Source: Chryseobacterium arachidis (GTDB lineage Bacteria > Bacteroidota > Bacteroidia > Flavobacteriales > Weeksellaceae). From it: a DNA stretch of 64,000 nt. This document shows, one piece after another, positions 61,510 to 64,000 of this stretch. The notes under the pieces are model-generated. The model had not been told where the DNA came from. It saw only the letters and a program-made list of their open reading frames with translations, and ran no database searches. The position numbers and the translations under genes were made by a program. Every line of letters starts with the position of its first letter. Position 1 is the stretch's first letter. The stretch is from NCBI RefSeq assembly GCF_900129245.1, contig NZ_FQUT01000011.1, forward strand, positions 1 through 64,000. The letters are read 5' to 3'.

Positions 61510-61625
61510 AATCAATATTTTATGAGTATTTTATTTTAATATGTACTGATTTTTAGTCAGACTTTGAAATTTTGAACATTAAGTTCACAAAGTTTTTTAT
61601 TTTAAAAAAGAATTGTTTTGAAACT

Positions 61626-61656
61626 CACAAAGCCGCTATCGCTTATAAAAGTCCAC
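61626..61656 (+). repeat. Short dispersed repeat (CACAAAGCCG type), copy 2
   Basis: CACAAAGCCG, six bases, CTTATAAAAG, then CCAC; see 2213-2242. It fills part of the 167-base gap between GH115 and the second SASA gene. Confidence 0.4.
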
Positions 61657-61676
61657 TATCGGTTAAATTATAAAAA

Positions 61677-63566
61677 CTACCAATCATCCGTTCTGAATGG
61701 CGACGCCAGCAAACCTTCTTTATTTTGCAGGTTGGCATCTTCGGGATTATTGCTCCACGCATATCGCACTGCAACCGGATTTTTGATTTCCTTGCTGGTT
61801 ATAATGACTGTGTTACCTTTAATTTTTGCTTCAGCCCAGACAAATTTTTTGTCGCTTCCGGCAATGGCAAAATGTCTCAGATTTCCGTTTTTACTTTGAA
61901 GGCCACTTCCAACATTGTCAAACGAAAGGATAATATCCGAATTTTCCACCTTCATCGATTTGAAAACAGGACCGCTACTTACCAATTTTTCACCATACAC
62001 CAATTTTCGGGCAGCCAGAAACAGACGTTTTGCCATATCTTTTTTATTGAGAGGGTGAATGTCATTCCATTCGCCAATATCATAATTAACGCTCATTGCC
62101 GTGTACGAAACAGTCTGTGACGTTTTAAACTGAGCCTCACGAATTCCTGCCCATCCGCTTGGCGTCTTCGGGTCGTTTGTTTTCTCCATAAAATTCGGAA
62201 GCTGAACCAATAAAAAGGGCATCTGATTCCATTGAAATACGTCCCGCCAATTTTCAATAAGATTTTTCAGCAAGCCTGCATAATCTTCTGATTGACCAGC
62301 ATTGCTTTCGCCCTGATACCAGATAGCTCCCCGGACTTTGTAATCCCGAATCGGATAAATCATTCCGTTGTACAATCCGGAAGGCGTGCTTCTCAGGTTT
62401 TTCAGTTTTGATTTATATTCTTCATCTTTGCTCGTATCTCTGCCGATGTTATATTTCCATTCACCCGTTAAATCAACGGTAACGCCGTCTCCTACAATCT
62501 TATACGGTTTATCGGCTACAAATTCACCGTTTCCGAAATTGGAAGTCAGCTGAATGGCAATCGTATTTTTTCCCTGTTTTAAAATTCCGCCCGGAATATC
62601 ATATTTCCTTGGTGGATACGTGTATGAAGTAGAACCTACGAATTTTCCATTTACAAAAACAGAATCGCTATCAACCATTACTCCCAGATACAGTCGGGCA
62701 AATTTTCCGTCCATTGACGCAGGAAGTTCAAAGTTTTTCCGGAACCAGACCGTACCTTTTGCGCGGATTCCATTATCTTTCCATTTTCCGGGAACTTTTG
62801 CCTTTTCCCAATTTCCGTCGTTAAAATCCTTTTGATTCCAAAGATTTCTTCCCTGGTCCAGTTTTGAAGAATTGAGCGCTGACAATGCCTGTTTATCAAT
62901 GATATCATCAGGAAAATTCTTAAGATGCTCCTGACTGACCCAACTCTGAATTGACGAACCACCCAAACTGGAAACCAGCATTCCCTGCGGAATTTTGGTG
63001 TGTTCATACGCTTCCACCGCATAGAAATACGCAAAGGCCGTCCAATTCATTACTTCCGAAGCCGTCCCTGTGAACCATTTTCCGCCGGATGCTATATTTT
63101 CCCGGACAGATTCAACAGTGTTCTGTGTAGGAACTTTGAAGTAGCGGATTTTATTAAAATCAGAAACATTAATCTCCGGAAAACGGTCTGTCAAACGGGC
63201 AATAGGCGTTTCCATATTGGACTGCCCGGAAGCTAGCCAGACATCTCCCACCAGAATATCCCGAATCGTAATTTCGTTAATTTCCATCACAAATGGCCCT
63301 CCTGCTTTCTGTGGTTTCAATTGGACAGACCATTTTCCGTTTTTATCCGGCGATGTATTGTAGGTTTCATTCCGGAATTTGATGGTAATATTTTCGCCAT
63401 TATCAGCCCAACCCCAAATTTTAAGCTCGACATCACGTTGTAAAACCATCTTATCACTTACCAAATCGGGAAGTTTAATTTTCCCGAAAGACAATTGATG
63501 GCTAAGAACAATCATCGAAAAGACAATTTTAAAAATCGTTGAGAATTTGAAATTTCTGGGTTGCAT
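61677..63566 (-). CDS. Sialate O-acetylesterase-family esterase (SASA), copy 2
   Basis: A 629-residue paralogue of the gene at 35323-37233, with the same order of parts: signal (to LSFG), SGNH block WLASGQSNMETPI, a jelly-roll insert (WFRKNFELPAS...YPPRKYDIPGG), IWYQGESNAGQSEDY and GEWNDIHPLNKKD. All catalytic residues are present. Two copies at opposite ends of the locus suggest different acetyl positions or substrates. It lies 32 bases behind the GH97 gene on the strand, so the two may be cotranscribed. Confidence 0.92.
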   Translation of the reverse strand: MQPRNFKFSTIFKIVFSMIVLSHQLSFGKIKLPDLVSDKMVLQRDVELKIWGWADNGENITIKFRNETYNTSPDKNGKWSVQLKPQKAGGPFVMEINEITIRDILVGDVWLASGQSNMETPIARLTDRFPEINVSDFNKIRYFKVPTQNTVESVRENIASGGKWFTGTASEVMNWTAFAYFYAVEAYEHTKIPQGMLVSSLGGSSIQSWVSQEHLKNFPDDIIDKQALSALNSSKLDQGRNLWNQKDFNDGNWEKAKVPGKWKDNGIRAKGTVWFRKNFELPASMDGKFARLYLGVMVDSDSVFVNGKFVGSTSYTYPPRKYDIPGGILKQGKNTIAIQLTSNFGNGEFVADKPYKIVGDGVTVDLTGEWKYNIGRDTSKDEEYKSKLKNLRSTPSGLYNGMIYPIRDYKVRGAIWYQGESNAGQSEDYAGLLKNLIENWRDVFQWNQMPFLLVQLPNFMEKTNDPKTPSGWAGIREAQFKTSQTVSYTAMSVNYDIGEWNDIHPLNKKDMAKRLFLAARKLVYGEKLVSSGPVFKSMKVENSDIILSFDNVGSGLQSKNGNLRHFAIAGSDKKFVWAEAKIKGNTVIITSKEIKNPVAVRYAWSNNPEDANLQNKEGLLASPFRTDDW

Positions 63567-63598
63567 TTTGAGGTTTATTTTTCGGGTTAAATGAAATA

Positions 63599-64000
63599 TT
63601 AATGAATTACAAATCCGCTTTTGGATTGAATTTCTATTTTGAGTTCTCCGTTTTTGCCGACAGTTATTGTTTTTTCAGAAGTCTCCCCTTTCGAATCATC
63701 ATTGATGAATCTAACCGACTTTCCGGCAAGCATTGGAAGTTTTAAAGTAAGCTTCTGAACAGCATTTTCAGCATTCACACCGGCAACAAACCATTGATTT
63801 TGATGTCTTCTGGCAATCACAGAATATTTCCCGGGATAACCATCGATGAACACCGTTTCCTCCCAAAGCGTCGGAACTTCTTTCATAAAATCGAGCTGGA
63901 ATTTTGGAGCATCGGTCAAATTATTTGGCATTACACCAAACATCTGAACCGGATTTTGAAACAGAATTGCCGTTGCCAACTGGAAACCATCTGTTGTATA
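63599..64000 (-). CDS. GH97-family glycosidase, partial (C-terminal end)
   Basis: The frame is open at base 64000, so the gene starts beyond the window; 133 residues are visible. They read YTTDGFQLATAILFQNPVQM, FMKEVPTLWEETVFIDGYPG and YSVIARRHQNQWFVAGVNAE, then a beta-sandwich tail, as at the C terminus of GH97 (SusB-like alpha-glucosidase or alpha-galactosidase). The catalytic residues are outside. A frame-internal TTG at 63979 is not a start. Confidence 0.87.
   Translation of the reverse strand, partial: YTTDGFQLATAILFQNPVQMFGVMPNNLTDAPKFQLDFMKEVPTLWEETVFIDGYPGKYSVIARRHQNQWFVAGVNAENAVQKLTLKLPMLAGKSVRFINDDSKGETSEKTITVGKNGELKIEIQSKSGFVIH

Overview
The window reads as a chromosomal piece of a Bacteroidota bacterium of the Flavobacteriia, most like Chryseobacterium or a close relative. 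The reasons are: family content (GH30 enzyme with a T9SS sorting tail, GH97, GH115, GH127-type, NUDIX-type arabinose regulator, TIGR03643 protein), AT-rich spacers, promoters of the TAnnTTTG type, and several families of short palindromic intergenic repeats. I saw no rRNA, tRNA or CRISPR array. Genus level is an inference from pattern memory, not from a search.

Left part (1-16 kb), general functions: two MRJP/yellow-family secreted proteins (the first cut by the window edge), an MDR oxidoreductase, an SDR with its Crp-like regulator, then a forward cluster TetR - ABC1 kinase - DUF2256 - cry-DASH photolyase - PhrB-like photolyase - TIGR03643 - SDR - MarR (light/DNA repair theme). After it, on the minus strand, come a fatty acid desaturase, a CaCA ion exchanger with a MaoC hydratase, a cold shock protein and a DEAD-box-like protein with eroded motifs.

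Middle (16.6-25.8 kb), cell-envelope and miscellaneous: a GT14-type glycosyltransferase, a Crp/Fnr regulator, an overlapping trio GT4-like glycosyltransferase - UDP-galactopyranose mutase - clan GH-A hydrolase, an outer membrane protein, a single-domain response regulator, a transposase remnant, an alpha/beta hydrolase and about 900 bases of decayed sequence.

Right part (25.8-64 kb), pentose and hemicellulose locus, almost all on the minus strand: galK-galT, transaldolase, GH67, GH43, GH10, GPH symporter, SASA esterase, GH127-type, the divergent NUDIX regulator AraR, a DUF294/CBS protein with a DnaQ-like exonuclease, Na+/sugar symporter, mutarotase, araA, araD, araB, GH51, GH3, GH30, GH115, a second SASA esterase and the 3' end of a GH97 gene. 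Together they would cut acetylated (methyl)glucurono-arabinoxylan outside the cell and in the periplasm, import the pieces and feed arabinose through AraA-AraB-AraD to the pentose phosphate pathway, where transaldolase acts. No SusC/SusD pair and no xylose isomerase or xylulokinase lie in the window.

The strongest new observation is a 23-bp operator-like motif (two 8-bp arms, 7-bp spacer) in front of araB, the GH3-GH51 unit, transaldolase and araR itself; in front of araB and GH3 it stands exactly 14 bases upstream of an identical -7 element. Other points of note are a PhrB-like photolyase without any of the four iron-sulfur cysteines, an SDR without its catalytic tyrosine in the same cluster, a DEAD-box protein with four altered motifs, and at least three families of palindromic repeats that fill most gaps of the sugar locus.
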